A stretch of 64,000 bases of DNA from Paenibacillus sp. FSL R10-2782 (GCF_038592985.1 NZ_CP151951.1:5186501-5250500); one strand, 5' to 3'; positions 1-8,639 are shown, counted from the stretch's first letter. The notes: generated by a model not told the origin, from the sequence alone. Numbers and translations: made by a program.

Positions 1-475
1 CCAAATATGCTTTGAGCATCCAGATATGTTTATCCACCGCTTCTCTCAAACCATTAAGAAGATCCTCAGTCGCTTTGTCATGTGCCGCTTCCGCTGCTTC
101 CATGCCGTTAGCCAGCTCAGTAGTGATGGTGTTGAAATCCATAACCACGGATTTTACCATATCCTCGGCTGTCTGCTCACCTGCTGACTCCTGAATAGTT
201 GACAGTTGCAAATGCTCCTTCAAGGTAGCGGCAGGACGGCCTCCAATGGCCAGCAAACGTTCAGCAATCATATCCAGGTTAGCTGTCGCTTCATTATAAA
301 GCTCCTCAAATTTTGCATGCAGTGTGAAGAAATGAGGTCCTTTTACATACCAGTGGAAATAATGCAGCTTCGTGTACAACACCGACCAGGTAGCTACCTG
401 ACGGTTCAAAGCCTTATGCAATTCTTGAATAGCCTCTTGTGTAGGTTGGACGTTCGTGTGATTTAATGTACTCAT
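1..475 (-). CDS. dps: Dps-family DNA-binding ferritin-like protein (3' end outside window)
   Basis: Reading from the ATG at 475 the translation begins MSTLNHTNVQPTQ and carries the Dps/ferritin-like signature: YTKLHYFHWYVKGPHFFTLH, then HAKFEELYNEA and LDMIAERLLAIGG. The conserved His, Asp and Glu of this stretch form the ferroxidase site at the dimer interface in the family. Dps proteins form dodecamers that oxidise and store iron and protect DNA under peroxide stress in the cytoplasm. About 158 codons are present and the frame is still open at the window edge, so only the last residues, if any, are missing. A GAGGGG motif sits upstream of the ATG. A sigma-A-like promoter (628-655) and a PerR-like box (602-616) lie upstream. 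Identification of the family is firm; whether it is the MrgA-type paralogue is not resolved. Confidence 0.9.
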   Translation of the reverse strand, partial: MSTLNHTNVQPTQEAIQELHKALNRQVATWSVLYTKLHYFHWYVKGPHFFTLHAKFEELYNEATANLDMIAERLLAIGGRPAATLKEHLQLSTIQESAGEQTAEDMVKSVVMDFNTITTELANGMEAAEAAHDKATEDLLNGLREAVDKHIWMLKAYL

Positions 476-601
476 GTGTAATTCCCCTCTCATGATCATC
501 AATAGTATAGTTGGAGTGAAGCCTGAAAAATTCCTGTGACATTAGTGTTTGATTAACCTGTAAATCCCATACGTGATTCCAATAAATACTCACTTATTTA
601 T

Positions 602-616
602 TTAGACTTAATCTAA
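602..616. promoter_or_regulatory. PerR/Fur-like box in the dps leader
   Basis: The 15-mer TTAGACTTAATCTAA is a near-perfect 7-1-7 inverted repeat. It matches 10 of the 14 specified positions of the PerR consensus TTATAATNATTATAA. It lies just downstream of the predicted -10 of the dps promoter, a position where a bound repressor would block transcription. PerR control of Dps/MrgA is established in Bacillus; the site here is inferred. Confidence 0.4.
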
Positions 617-627
617 ATCCTGTTTTA

Positions 628-655
628 ATTATAACATTAGGTCAGTTATTTGCAA
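628..655 (-). promoter_or_regulatory. Predicted sigma-A promoter of dps
   Basis: On the minus strand TTGCAA (655-650) and TATAAT (633-628) are separated by 16 bases, and the -10 is extended (TGTTATAAT). The next gene downstream is dps at 475, giving a leader of about 145 bases. Confidence 0.6.
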
Positions 656-711
656 GAGCTTATTAGGTCTTAATCATGAAGATTACGTGAAGTATCATAT
701 CCTTTGAAAAT

Positions 712-993
712 TCACTTCGTCTTCACTCCGTTCAATGCCTGCAGAAACGCACGCAGTAGCACCGTATCCCCGGCCTGTGTTCCACGTAATATACCAACTA
801 CTCCTTTACCAAAATGCTTCCCGACTTCTGTCTGTACCTCCAGCCCCCAGCTTTGGAGAAGCTCCGCTATGTACGCAGCCGTCCGTTCCACCTCAAACAA
901 AACTTCCGGGTAACGATGCAATTCCCTTCGAAATGCAATCAAATCTGTTTCCAACGCGTCCGGCACTACAAGACCATCAAAAGCACGAGTCAT
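712..993 (-). pseudogene. M20 amidohydrolase remnant with internal deletion
   Basis: The 93-codon frame beginning MTRAFDGLVVPDALE matches the N-terminus of M20D amidohydrolases (hippurate hydrolase-like): FRRELHRYPE, then GKGVVGILRGTQAGDTVLLR. In full genes VLLRA is followed by a metal-binding RADMDALP-type segment. Here LLRA passes directly into FLQALNGVKTK and a stop, which looks like the extreme C-terminus of the same family. About 300 internal residues, including the metal ligands and the dimerisation domain, are missing. The best start is the ATG at 993, after a run of eight G as ribosome binding site; an ATG at 1017 is also in frame. The product cannot be an active hydrolase. Calling the tail a true C-terminus is inference. 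Confidence 0.65.
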
Positions 994-1193
994 TATTGAC
1001 CCCCCCCTAAAATCCAATCGGAATATTTGTAGTATATATCCAGCCTAAATGTAGTCTTTATCCCGCAAGCCGTCAACGCGTTATACATAGGTTACATTAA
1101 TACGAGTATAGAAGATGTTAATTTTGTCTGCTAAAGCTTCGCCATTATCACTACCTTGTTCACAATCGTGATGTATGTGAGTTATGGCTTACG

Positions 1194-1202
1194 TGGTATA
1201 AT
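1194..1202 (+). promoter_or_regulatory. Extended -10 promoter element before the Rpn-family gene
   Basis: TGGTATAAT is a consensus extended -10 (TGN-TATAAT). No good -35 stands 17 bases upstream, as is usual for extended -10 promoters. Transcription would start near 1209, which excludes the in-frame ATG at 1156 as the start codon. Confidence 0.5.
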
Positions 1203-1227
1203 AGAATATAAAATGGGGTTGATGTAC

Positions 1228-2085
1228 ATGACAGAGCTACTTGATCCTCGAAATGATTTTCTGTTTAAACGTATCTTTGGAAGCGATGAAAATCGGGATG
1301 TGCTGCTGACTTTCTTGAATCATACGTTTGCTGAAGCAGATAGACCGCAACTGACTGAGATTATTTTACTTAATCCTTATACAGATAAAGATGCGCCTCG
1401 TGACAAACAATCCATTCTGGATATCCGAGCCAGAACATCCGAAGGCGAATTGATTAACGTAGAAATGCAGCTATTTAATAAATATGATACCGATAAAAGG
1501 ACTCTATTTTACTGGAGCAAGCAGTATGCTGGTCAACTACAGGAAGGCCAATCATATAAGTTACTTCGAAAATGCGTTACCATTAATATTCTGAACTACT
1601 CCTTTTTGCCTAATGATCAGTATCATAATGTATATCATCTTCGGGAAGATCGAACAGGTATCTCACTCAGTGATGATATCGAACTACATTTTCTAGAACT
1701 ACCCAAGCTTGACCATCGTACTGTACCGATGGAGGGCGGCGGATTGGTAAACTGGCTTTTGTTTCTAAAAGGAGCGAATCCATCACAATGGGAGGTGCTG
1801 ACCATGAACGAGCCTGTACTGAAAAAAGCGATGAATACCTTGGAATTCCTAAGTCAGGATCGGGAAGCCCGTCTTCAATATGAAGCAAGACAACGGTATC
1901 TACATGATGAGGCATCCATGATTGAAGGAGCAAAAGAAGAAGGCAAGGCAGAGGGTAAAGCAGAGGGTAAAGCAGAAAGTCGGGCTGAAATTGCACGAAA
2001 TATGCTCCGTTTAGGCTTAGATATAGATATTATCGCCAAAGCGTCCGGTTTGTCGGAAGCTGAAATTCGAGCCCTTCAATCATAA
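1228..2085 (+). CDS. Rpn-family (PD-(D/E)XK) recombination-promoting nuclease / putative transposase
   Basis: The translation starts MTELLDPRNDFLFKRIFGS, the hallmark N-terminus of the Rpn / PD-(D/E)XK transposase family. The nuclease core follows: LDIRARTSEGELINVEMQ supplies the D and the E-x-Q of the PD-(D/E)XK motif. These DNA endonucleases promote RecA-independent recombination, and many copies are mobile or decaying. The C-terminal part has an imperfect EGKAEGKAEGKAE repeat followed by a helical tail ending SGLSEAEIRALQS, typical of the family. Frames open further upstream (1156), but the extended -10 at 1194-1202 places transcription start after that. The ATG at 1228 is preceded by GGGG, and 1213 is the alternative. 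About 285 residues, apparently intact, with no terminal repeats seen beside it. Confidence 0.85.
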   Translation: MTELLDPRNDFLFKRIFGSDENRDVLLTFLNHTFAEADRPQLTEIILLNPYTDKDAPRDKQSILDIRARTSEGELINVEMQLFNKYDTDKRTLFYWSKQYAGQLQEGQSYKLLRKCVTINILNYSFLPNDQYHNVYHLREDRTGISLSDDIELHFLELPKLDHRTVPMEGGGLVNWLLFLKGANPSQWEVLTMNEPVLKKAMNTLEFLSQDREARLQYEARQRYLHDEASMIEGAKEEGKAEGKAEGKAESRAEIARNMLRLGLDIDIIAKASGLSEAEIRALQS

Positions 2086-2101
2086 AACTGACCATGACAA
2101 A

Positions 2102-2129
2102 AGAGCGGACCCGCAAGAGGGTCCGCTCT
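2102..2129. terminator. Bidirectional terminator between Rpn gene and ade
   Basis: AGAGCGGACCC and GGGTCCGCTCT form a perfect 11-bp stem with a 6-base loop. The minus-strand side is followed by TTTTGTC and the plus-strand side by a T-rich stretch, so it can end both converging units. Confidence 0.85.
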
Positions 2130-2133
2130 ACTA

Positions 2134-3861
2134 TTATTCTTTTATCTCCAAGGGATCCACAATCAAAGGTACAACCTTGCCCGCGTTTACATCAATCAGG
2201 CCGTGATCGGTAATTTTCAAAGCCGGGCTGACTGGCAAAGAATGAGTGCTCAGCGACATGATTGGATTGTAATGGCGATAGCCGAGCGAAAGCAAGGCAG
2301 AACGCAGCTCTTTTACGTGGGCCGCTACCATTTCCAACGGTCCTTCTGTTAGAATCCCGCCTACGGTTAACGGCAAATGGGACAGCACCTTGCCATTTTC
2401 AACTACGCAAAAGCCGCCTTGACTGGAAAGCACCGTATTCGCCGCCAATATCATATCCTGCTTGTTATGCCCTACGACCAGCAAGTTATGGTTATCGTGC
2501 GAATACGTGGTTGCCACCGCTCCGCGCTTAATGGTATCTCCCCCGATCAAACCATAGGCACGGTTGCCATTCTTACCATACCGCTCAAAAGTAGCGATAA
2601 GCCCATGTTCGCTCTGTTCCCACATCAGCTCACCATCCGCCACTTGCTCAGGTGCAATACGTTCGCTTGTAAAGGTCGATCCGTCCTTCACCATCATAAT
2701 ACGGCAATGATGTGTACCATCCGCTACATCCAGCTCTACGGTAAAATCCTGCTCTGTGAGCGGCTTCAGCTGTACACTTTGGTAAAAATGAGGTGGGAAA
2801 CGGCAGCTTAACGAATCTTGATGATACTCTTCAAATTTATCGAATACCTTTTGCCCGTTCTTGTACACCTGCTCTACTTCAAAATGGCTCAGGTCAGACA
2901 ACAAGACAAAATCAGCTATTTTCCCCGGTGCAATCGTGCCCCGGTCGTGCATACGCATCCGTGTCGCAGGCGTGAACGTAGCAGCATAGACCGCATTCTC
3001 AGGCTTCATGCCCATCCCGATTGCTTTGCTTACAATATGGTTCAGATGCCCACGCTCTACGAAGGAATCCGGCATCACATCATCCGTTACAAAGCAAAAA
3101 TGCTGCGCCACGTCTTCCTGAATCAAATACTCCATCACTTCAGGGGTCATGGATTTTTCCTGAATCTCGATGAACATCCCCGCAGCCATACGAGCCTTCA
3201 TGCCTTCAATACTTTGGTGGGTATGGTCAGAGCCAATTCCCGCGTAGATTAACTGATGCAGGTCCAGATCAAGCAACTGCGGCGTATGTCCTTCAATGAT
3301 CAGCTCCGGGTAATGCTCACGAACATGGCGTAAAATACGGTTGGTCTTGCCCTCTGGATCACGAATCACATCCACATAGTTCATAATTTCACCCAAACAA
3401 ATCATCTCACCGGTCTGCAGCAGTGCGTCAATCTCGGGAATATCAATTTCGCCTCCTGAGGTTTCAAGTGGCGTTGCCGGGACAGAGCTTGGAATACCGT
3501 AAAACATATCAGCCACGCAATCCTTGCTGGCCGCCATCATTTCCTGAATGCCTTCCAATCCAAAAACATTCGCCATTTCGTGCGGTTCCGGTACAATCGT
3601 CGTCACACCGTTGCGAATGAGTCCATAGGAAAAGGTCGCCGGTGTCACCATTGTGCTTTCAATATGGAGATGAATGTCGATCAGACCGGGAATCATATAT
3701 TTCCCGTGCCCTTCTACAATTTCATTCACTTCAAACGACTCCAGGCCACGCTGACCAATATACATAAACTTGCCGTCAAGTATAGCAACATTGCCTTCCT
3801 CGAACGTCTTGTAATAGCTGTTATACACTTTAACTTGTAAAATCATTTTGTCTGCACGCAT
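2134..3861 (-). CDS. ade: Adenine deaminase
   Basis: 575 residues, the usual length of AdeC-type adenine deaminases (EC 3.5.4.2), which convert adenine to hypoxanthine and ammonia in the cytoplasm. Seen in order: an N-terminal beta domain (KVYNSYYKTFEEGNVAILDG), the amidohydrolase metal motif GLIDIHLHIEST near residue 60, EPHEMANVFG, the second-half ligands in EGHTPQLLDLDLHQ and GSDHTHQS, then FVTDDVMPDS and a C-terminal adenine deaminase domain (GLIGGDTIKRGAVATTYSHD). The ATG at 3861 follows GGAG. It is the last gene of the operon that begins with the solute-binding lipoprotein at 8611, 28 bases after the ATPase gene, and ends at the terminator 2102-2129. With the nucleoside hydrolase of the same operon it would turn imported adenosine into hypoxanthine. 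Confidence 0.93.
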   Translation of the reverse strand: MRADKMILQVKVYNSYYKTFEEGNVAILDGKFMYIGQRGLESFEVNEIVEGHGKYMIPGLIDIHLHIESTMVTPATFSYGLIRNGVTTIVPEPHEMANVFGLEGIQEMMAASKDCVADMFYGIPSSVPATPLETSGGEIDIPEIDALLQTGEMICLGEIMNYVDVIRDPEGKTNRILRHVREHYPELIIEGHTPQLLDLDLHQLIYAGIGSDHTHQSIEGMKARMAAGMFIEIQEKSMTPEVMEYLIQEDVAQHFCFVTDDVMPDSFVERGHLNHIVSKAIGMGMKPENAVYAATFTPATRMRMHDRGTIAPGKIADFVLLSDLSHFEVEQVYKNGQKVFDKFEEYHQDSLSCRFPPHFYQSVQLKPLTEQDFTVELDVADGTHHCRIMMVKDGSTFTSERIAPEQVADGELMWEQSEHGLIATFERYGKNGNRAYGLIGGDTIKRGAVATTYSHDNHNLLVVGHNKQDMILAANTVLSSQGGFCVVENGKVLSHLPLTVGGILTEGPLEMVAAHVKELRSALLSLGYRHYNPIMSLSTHSLPVSPALKITDHGLIDVNAGKVVPLIVDPLEIKE

Positions 3862-3889
3862 GATGTATCTCCTTCATCGAACCCGCTGA

Positions 3890-4948
3890 TTATTGGACCA
3901 GCACCATTTTATCTGCCGGAAAATGTAAGGCAACCCGTTGACCGCTCAGGTACGGCGTGTCCATCTCCTGATTGGCGGTGAAGCTTCCTTTCGCCGTTTC
4001 TACCACATACTGATAGCTGCGCCCCAGGTAAGTGCTCACCTTGATAATGCCGGGAAACTCATTTTCTCCCGTCTCATTGCCTGCTGTGCGGATAACCAAA
4101 TCATCCGGACGAATAGCCCCCTGACGGGCACCCGGCTGGACTGTACCCTGATTACGGGCCACACTAAACGAAAGATCGCTTGTACTCAGGAGAATTCGTT
4201 CCCCCTCCTCAACGCGTTCGTCAAAGGACAAGAAATTATTGAATCCGATAAAACGGGCGACAAATTCGGTGGTTGGATATTTAAAAATCGTCGATGGCGC
4301 ATCCAACTGCTCGATATTCCCCTTGTTCATAATCGCAACCCGGTCAGAAATCGAGAAACATTCCTCCTGATCATGCGATACGTATACAGTGGTAATCCCC
4401 AATTCCTGTTGAATACGGCGAATTTCAACACGCATATTCACACGCAGGTTCGCATCCAGATTACTCAGCGGTTCATCGAACAGCAGCAGGTCGGGTTCAA
4501 TCACAAGTGCCCGTGCAATCGCAACACGCTGACGCTGTCCACCGGACAGTTCGCCGGGGAACCGCTTTTCAAAGCCCCCCAGACTGACTATATCCAGCAT
4601 AGCCATAACACGGCGTTTTATATCATCTTCCTTCACCTTACGCAGCCGCAGTCCAAAGGCAACATTATCAAAAACGGATAAATGCGGGAAAAGCGCATAG
4701 CTTTGGAATACAAAGCCGAAATTCCGTTTGTTCACCGGAACCCGGGTGTAATCTTTATCGCCAAACAAAAACGTTCCTTGTTTAGCTTCGAGAAATCCTG
4801 CAATCAGGCGAAGCGTGGTCGTTTTTCCACATCCACTCGGTCCGAGCAACGAGAGCAATTGCCCCCGTTCGAGCTGCAAATCGAAATCCTGCAAGATCAG
4901 TTGGTTGTCATAAGCGACCGATACACGATCCAGAGTAAGCAGTGCCAT
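3890..4948 (-). CDS. PotA-like ABC transporter ATP-binding protein
   Basis: 352 residues with Walker A GPSGCGKTT, Q-loop FVFQSYALFPHLSV, signature LSGGQRQRVAIARAL, Walker B LLLFDEPLSNLD and switch His in VSHDQEE. After about residue 240 comes a TOBE-type regulatory domain (GAIRPDDLVI), as in PotA, FbpC and CysA. It energises the importer made with the two permeases upstream (4965-6581). Family resemblance alone would suggest polyamine, iron or thiamine uptake. The operon partners, a nucleoside hydrolase and adenine deaminase, point instead to a nucleoside or purine base; that substrate is inference. Confidence 0.88.
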   Translation of the reverse strand: MALLTLDRVSVAYDNQLILQDFDLQLERGQLLSLLGPSGCGKTTTLRLIAGFLEAKQGTFLFGDKDYTRVPVNKRNFGFVFQSYALFPHLSVFDNVAFGLRLRKVKEDDIKRRVMAMLDIVSLGGFEKRFPGELSGGQRQRVAIARALVIEPDLLLFDEPLSNLDANLRVNMRVEIRRIQQELGITTVYVSHDQEECFSISDRVAIMNKGNIEQLDAPSTIFKYPTTEFVARFIGFNNFLSFDERVEEGERILLSTSDLSFSVARNQGTVQPGARQGAIRPDDLVIRTAGNETGENEFPGIIKVSTYLGRSYQYVVETAKGSFTANQEMDTPYLSGQRVALHFPADKMVLVQ

Positions 4949-4964
4949 ATGGTTGAAGCCTCCA

Positions 4965-5759
4965 TTACCTTTTAGTGAAGTAAGACAATCCCATCAGTCG
5001 TTCAATCAAGAACATTAGAATACCGGTCAAAATCATCAGCATTACCGAAATTGCTGCAATCGTCGGGTCAAAATAATTTTCGACGTAGGTCAGCATTTGA
5101 ATAGGCAGGGTGCTGAAGCCCGGTCCTGTCATGAAGACGGAAATGTCGACATTGTTGAATGATTCCAGAAAGGCAATCAGGATAGCCGCAATAATACCCG
5201 AACGGATGTTGGGCAGGACCACCTTGAAAAAGGTTTCCAGTCGTCCGGCTCCCAAGCTGAGCGCTGCTTCCTCAATCGCAAAATCAAAGTTGGACAAACT
5301 GGACGCAATGACCCGTATAATGAACGGCAGCATAATCACCGTATGTCCGATCAACAGTCCTGCGTATACCGGCAAATGATAAACAATGATCAGATAACGC
5401 AGCAGCGTAAAGCCCAGTACAATACCCGGTATGAGCAGCGGGGAGAGGAACAAAGCATTCAGCGCATCCTTCCCTCGAAACGTAAAACGACTAAGCGCAT
5501 AAGCGGCAGGCATACCGATCAGCAGCGCCAGGATGTTACCTAGCAAAGAGACAACAATCGACGTTTTGAACGTGGACATAAACAGATCCACTTCAAAAAT
5601 ATTTTGGTACCAGCGCAAGGAAAAGCCCTGCGGAGGAAATTTTAATACCGTGCCCGGCTCGAAAGAAGTGACCGATATGATCAACAGCGGACCGAGCAGA
5701 AAGACGAAGACCAGCAGGCTAAAGAAGCCTAGTCCGTAATGTTTCTCCCGCATATCCAC
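4965..5759 (-). CDS. PotC-like ABC transporter permease
   Basis: 264 residues with about six hydrophobic segments and the cytoplasmic EAA motif (EEAALSLGAGRLETFFKVVL) that docks on the ATPase. The order permease-permease-ATPase and the sequence match the PotC branch of the PotB/PotC family. The start is GTG at 5759, directly abutting the stop of the preceding permease gene at 5760; an ATG two codons later is equally possible. The tight junction implies translational coupling. It is one half of the membrane channel of the predicted purine-nucleoside importer. Confidence 0.85.
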   Translation of the reverse strand: MDMREKHYGLGFFSLLVFVFLLGPLLIISVTSFEPGTVLKFPPQGFSLRWYQNIFEVDLFMSTFKTSIVVSLLGNILALLIGMPAAYALSRFTFRGKDALNALFLSPLLIPGIVLGFTLLRYLIIVYHLPVYAGLLIGHTVIMLPFIIRVIASSLSNFDFAIEEAALSLGAGRLETFFKVVLPNIRSGIIAAILIAFLESFNNVDISVFMTGPGFSTLPIQMLTYVENYFDPTIAAISVMLMILTGILMFLIERLMGLSYFTKR

Positions 5760-6581
5760 CTACCCCTTCGGATTGAGTTTATGGGCCGCCTTATTTAAGA
5801 GACCGACCACGATAAATGTAATGACAATCATAATCGTTGCAATAACAGAGGCGAGAAACCAGTCATTCAGCGTCATCGCGTTCTGATACAAAAATGTAGC
5901 GATGACACGCTGTTTTCCTCCAAGCAGTGCTGGTGTCGTATAAGCCGTAAGGCTGCCCACGAAAACGAGAATGCTTCCGATAATCAGGCCCGGCACAGAC
6001 AGAGGAAATACAATTTTACGGAATGCGCTGAATTTGGAGGCACCGAGACTCTGAGCCGCATGGACGAGATCACCGTCGATATTTTCGAGTACACCGATCA
6101 GTGAAATAATCATCAGCGGTAAAAATAAATGAACCAGACCAATAATCATCGCTGCCGGGGTATACAAAATATTGAGCGGCTCATCAACGAGTCCTAAACC
6201 GATGAGTAAGTTATTCAACAGCCCTTTACGACCCAAAATGACCATCCAGCTAAATGACCGCACCACCGGACTGGTCAGCAAGGGAAAGATAGCCAGCGCC
6301 AGCAAAATCCCTTTATGGCGTGGTGCCTTTTGCGAAATATAATAAGCCGTCGGGAAGCCGAGTAGCACGCATACGAGCGTTGTAACGACACTAACTTCCA
6401 GCGTAGTCAGCAATATTTTCAGAAAATAAGGGTCCTTGAAGAAATGGAGATAGCCTTCTAGGGTGAATGAGCTGTTCTGTACGAAGGTCGAGCCGATCGT
6501 TAACACAATCGGAATGACCATGAACGCCGCCAGAAAGAGCAGACCTGGCAGCAGCAGCCAATACAAGTATGTTTTCTTCAT
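5760..6581 (-). CDS. PotB-like ABC transporter permease
   Basis: 273 residues, N-terminal signal-anchor helix (YLYWLLLPGLLFLAAFMV), about six membrane segments in total, and the EAA loop (VHAAQSLGASKFSAFRKIVF) that contacts the ATPase. It belongs to the PotB branch and should pair with the PotC-like protein immediately downstream. The start ATG at 6581 follows AAGGAG. It begins 27 bases after the nucleoside hydrolase gene, within the same operon. Confidence 0.85.
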   Translation of the reverse strand: MKKTYLYWLLLPGLLFLAAFMVIPIVLTIGSTFVQNSSFTLEGYLHFFKDPYFLKILLTTLEVSVVTTLVCVLLGFPTAYYISQKAPRHKGILLALAIFPLLTSPVVRSFSWMVILGRKGLLNNLLIGLGLVDEPLNILYTPAAMIIGLVHLFLPLMIISLIGVLENIDGDLVHAAQSLGASKFSAFRKIVFPLSVPGLIIGSILVFVGSLTAYTTPALLGGKQRVIATFLYQNAMTLNDWFLASVIATIMIVITFIVVGLLNKAAHKLNPKG

Positions 6582-6608
6582 GGGTAGCTCCTTGCGGTTA
6601 TCAATATG

Positions 6609-7538
6609 TTATTCCTTGTTCAGCACCTGAATAAATAGCTCCAGAAATGCCTCGCTGTCCACCTGTTCGCACACGTTCATGTTCGGGCCATGATTGAGAC
6701 GGTTCTGTACATCGCCCACCGTTTGTCCGTCACATATACGGCTGGAGGTTTCCACATCGACATACATTGGCGAAGTTTCCACCAGCCTCGAATTCAGCGC
6801 AACGCCCACGGCAAGCGGATCATGAAGCGCACACGCTTTTACTCCGTTACGTTCCTCATAACGCTTGGTATAAATGGCCGTGCTTTCAGCCACATAGCTG
6901 CGAATCGCCGGATCTGTGAGACGGGCAATGTGGTCCGCCGTTAGCAGCGCCTTCCGTGTTACATCCAGTCCCACCTGGATCAACCGCCCAAATCCGGCAT
7001 GAAATACGATCCGCGCCGCTTCCGGGTCAGCATACATGTTATATTCCGCTACAGGCGTAATATTGCCGCATCCGTGAATAACACCACCCATAAAAATGAC
7101 CTCTTTGATGTATCGCGTCAACTCCGGGCATTTCAGAAGCGCCAATGCCAGATTCGTGAGCGGCCCGGTGCAAACCAGGGTCACTTCTCCACGGTGAGCC
7201 ATGACTGTATCAATGATGATGTCCGGCGCAAAACCCTCGGACGCAGAAATAGTAGGGACAACCTCACTCAATGCGCCGCCAATGCCGTCTTCTCCATGAA
7301 TCCGATGCTCATGCAATCCTTTACGGATCAAGGGAGCATCGGCCCCCCGATAGACCGGAATATCCGGTCTATCCAAAAGGTCGAGGATTTTGCATGTGTT
7401 CAATGTTGCCTGTTTAAGCGATACATTACCGCACACGGTAGTAATCGCTGTAACATCCAGTTGGCCGCTTTTGGTGGCTAATAAAATACCCAGCGCATCA
7501 TCAATACCAGTATCTACATCTAATATGACTTTTTTCAT
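6609..7538 (-). CDS. Nucleoside hydrolase (IunH/Rih family)
   Basis: The protein begins MKKVILDVDTGIDDALGILL, carrying the Ca2+-binding DxDxGxDD motif that defines the family. It continues with GPLTNLALAL, EVIFMGGVI, the NMYADPEAA loop and CALHDPLAVG with the catalytic-region His. These enzymes split ribonucleosides into ribose and free base in the cytoplasm. The frame is open to 7574, but the real start is the ATG at 7538, whose bases overlap the stop of the binding-protein gene (TAATG), so the two are probably translationally coupled. The product is 309 residues, normal for the family. A hydrolase placed between the binding protein and permeases is the main clue to the transporter's substrate. 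Purine versus pyrimidine preference cannot be read from sequence; adenine deaminase in the operon favours purine. Confidence 0.9.
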   Translation of the reverse strand: MKKVILDVDTGIDDALGILLATKSGQLDVTAITTVCGNVSLKQATLNTCKILDLLDRPDIPVYRGADAPLIRKGLHEHRIHGEDGIGGALSEVVPTISASEGFAPDIIIDTVMAHRGEVTLVCTGPLTNLALALLKCPELTRYIKEVIFMGGVIHGCGNITPVAEYNMYADPEAARIVFHAGFGRLIQVGLDVTRKALLTADHIARLTDPAIRSYVAESTAIYTKRYEERNGVKACALHDPLAVGVALNSRLVETSPMYVDVETSSRICDGQTVGDVQNRLNHGPNMNVCEQVDSEAFLELFIQVLNKE

Positions 7539-8611
7539 TATTGAGCAACTTCCCGGTTCCAGCGATCCGTCCATGCCTTGATATGGTCATTGACGAATTT
7601 CATATCCAGCTTGGTCAGCTTGTTGACCACATCTGCACCATACGTAATTCCTTCTGTATCCGCACCGGACAGCACTACCTGCGTATTCACCGGAGAATCA
7701 ACCTTCGCCTTGGCGGACTTCTCTTGAACTTCCTTGCTCAGCTGCCAGTTGATAAATTCCTCAGCCAATTCTTTTTGGTCGGAGCCTTTCACCACGTTGA
7801 TTGTGTTCATTACTGCATAAGCACCTTCACTTGGTGCCACAAATTTGGCTCCAGGCACAGCTGCCTGCAAATCTTTGAAGTACATCTCCATAATCGGTCC
7901 GCCCGCGATTTCCTGCTGACTGAACATGTTGACGAACTCGGAGGTTTTGCTATAAAACTTAACGATATTCGGACTCAGTTCTTTCAGTTTCCCGAATGCC
8001 TGGTCTTCATTAAACTCTTTACTACCCGCTACCTTGGAGGCCGCGTCTACAACCATCGGTCCAGCCGTAGCCGTAATGTTCGGCAGGGTCACGTTTCCTT
8101 TGAACTCACTGCCCCACAGATCAGCCCAGGAAGTCACATTCTTTTTAACCAGCTCCGGGTTGTAAGCAATACCGAGGCGCCCAATCGTATAAGCAGGGCC
8201 ATACTCCTCACCCAGCGGTGCTTTGGCAATATCATAAATTTGATTCAGGTTCGGCATTTTGCTGCGATCCAGCTTTTCAAACAAACCCTGTTGAATCCCC
8301 TGTTGGGCATAATAATCAGACAGATAAATCAGATCGACGTCTGTGCTTCCTTGACTAATTTTGTTCAACCGTTCTGCGTTATTCCCAATCTCTACTACAA
8401 TATCAACGTTATGTTCCTTCTCAAAAGGCTCGTATACTTCTTTGTTAAAGAAGTCCTCGGAGAAGCCCCATGTGGAAATGATTAGCTTCTTCTTGCCATC
8501 AGCCGAGCTGCCTTTTCCATCTTCCTGACCTCCAGTAGCATTGCTGCCACAACCTGCAAGCACAACAGATGCCAAGGTCAAAGCCATGAACCCTTTAAAC
8601 CATTTTTTCAT
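7538..8611 (-). CDS. PotD-like extracellular solute-binding lipoprotein
   Basis: 357 residues beginning with a lipoprotein signal peptide that ends in the lipobox LAGC (VVLAGCGSNA). After cleavage the Cys would be lipidated and the domain anchored outside the membrane. The mature part (KLIISTWGFSEDFFNKEVYE, later GVDLIYLSDYYAQQG-like and TNTINVVKGS-like segments) fits the PotD/TbpA/ferric-binding cluster of periplasmic binding folds. It starts with GGGGGAG eight bases before the ATG. First gene of the operon, behind a structured leader with a terminator (8640-8742). It is the specificity component of the importer; the substrate is inferred from neighbours to be a nucleoside. Confidence 0.85.
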   Translation of the reverse strand: MKKWFKGFMALTLASVVLAGCGSNATGGQEDGKGSSADGKKKLIISTWGFSEDFFNKEVYEPFEKEHNVDIVVEIGNNAERLNKISQGSTDVDLIYLSDYYAQQGIQQGLFEKLDRSKMPNLNQIYDIAKAPLGEEYGPAYTIGRLGIAYNPELVKKNVTSWADLWGSEFKGNVTLPNITATAGPMVVDAASKVAGSKEFNEDQAFGKLKELSPNIVKFYSKTSEFVNMFSQQEIAGGPIMEMYFKDLQAAVPGAKFVAPSEGAYAVMNTINVVKGSDQKELAEEFINWQLSKEVQEKSAKAKVDSPVNTQVVLSGADTEGITYGADVVNKLTKLDMKFVNDHIKAWTDRWNREVAQ

Positions 8612-8639
8612 TTGAAACTCCCCCTATTTATTCATTCTG

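Noticed and set aside
12..466. Plus-strand open frames over the first 470 bases
   Set aside because: They lie opposite the Dps gene, whose translation is unmistakable on the minus strand.
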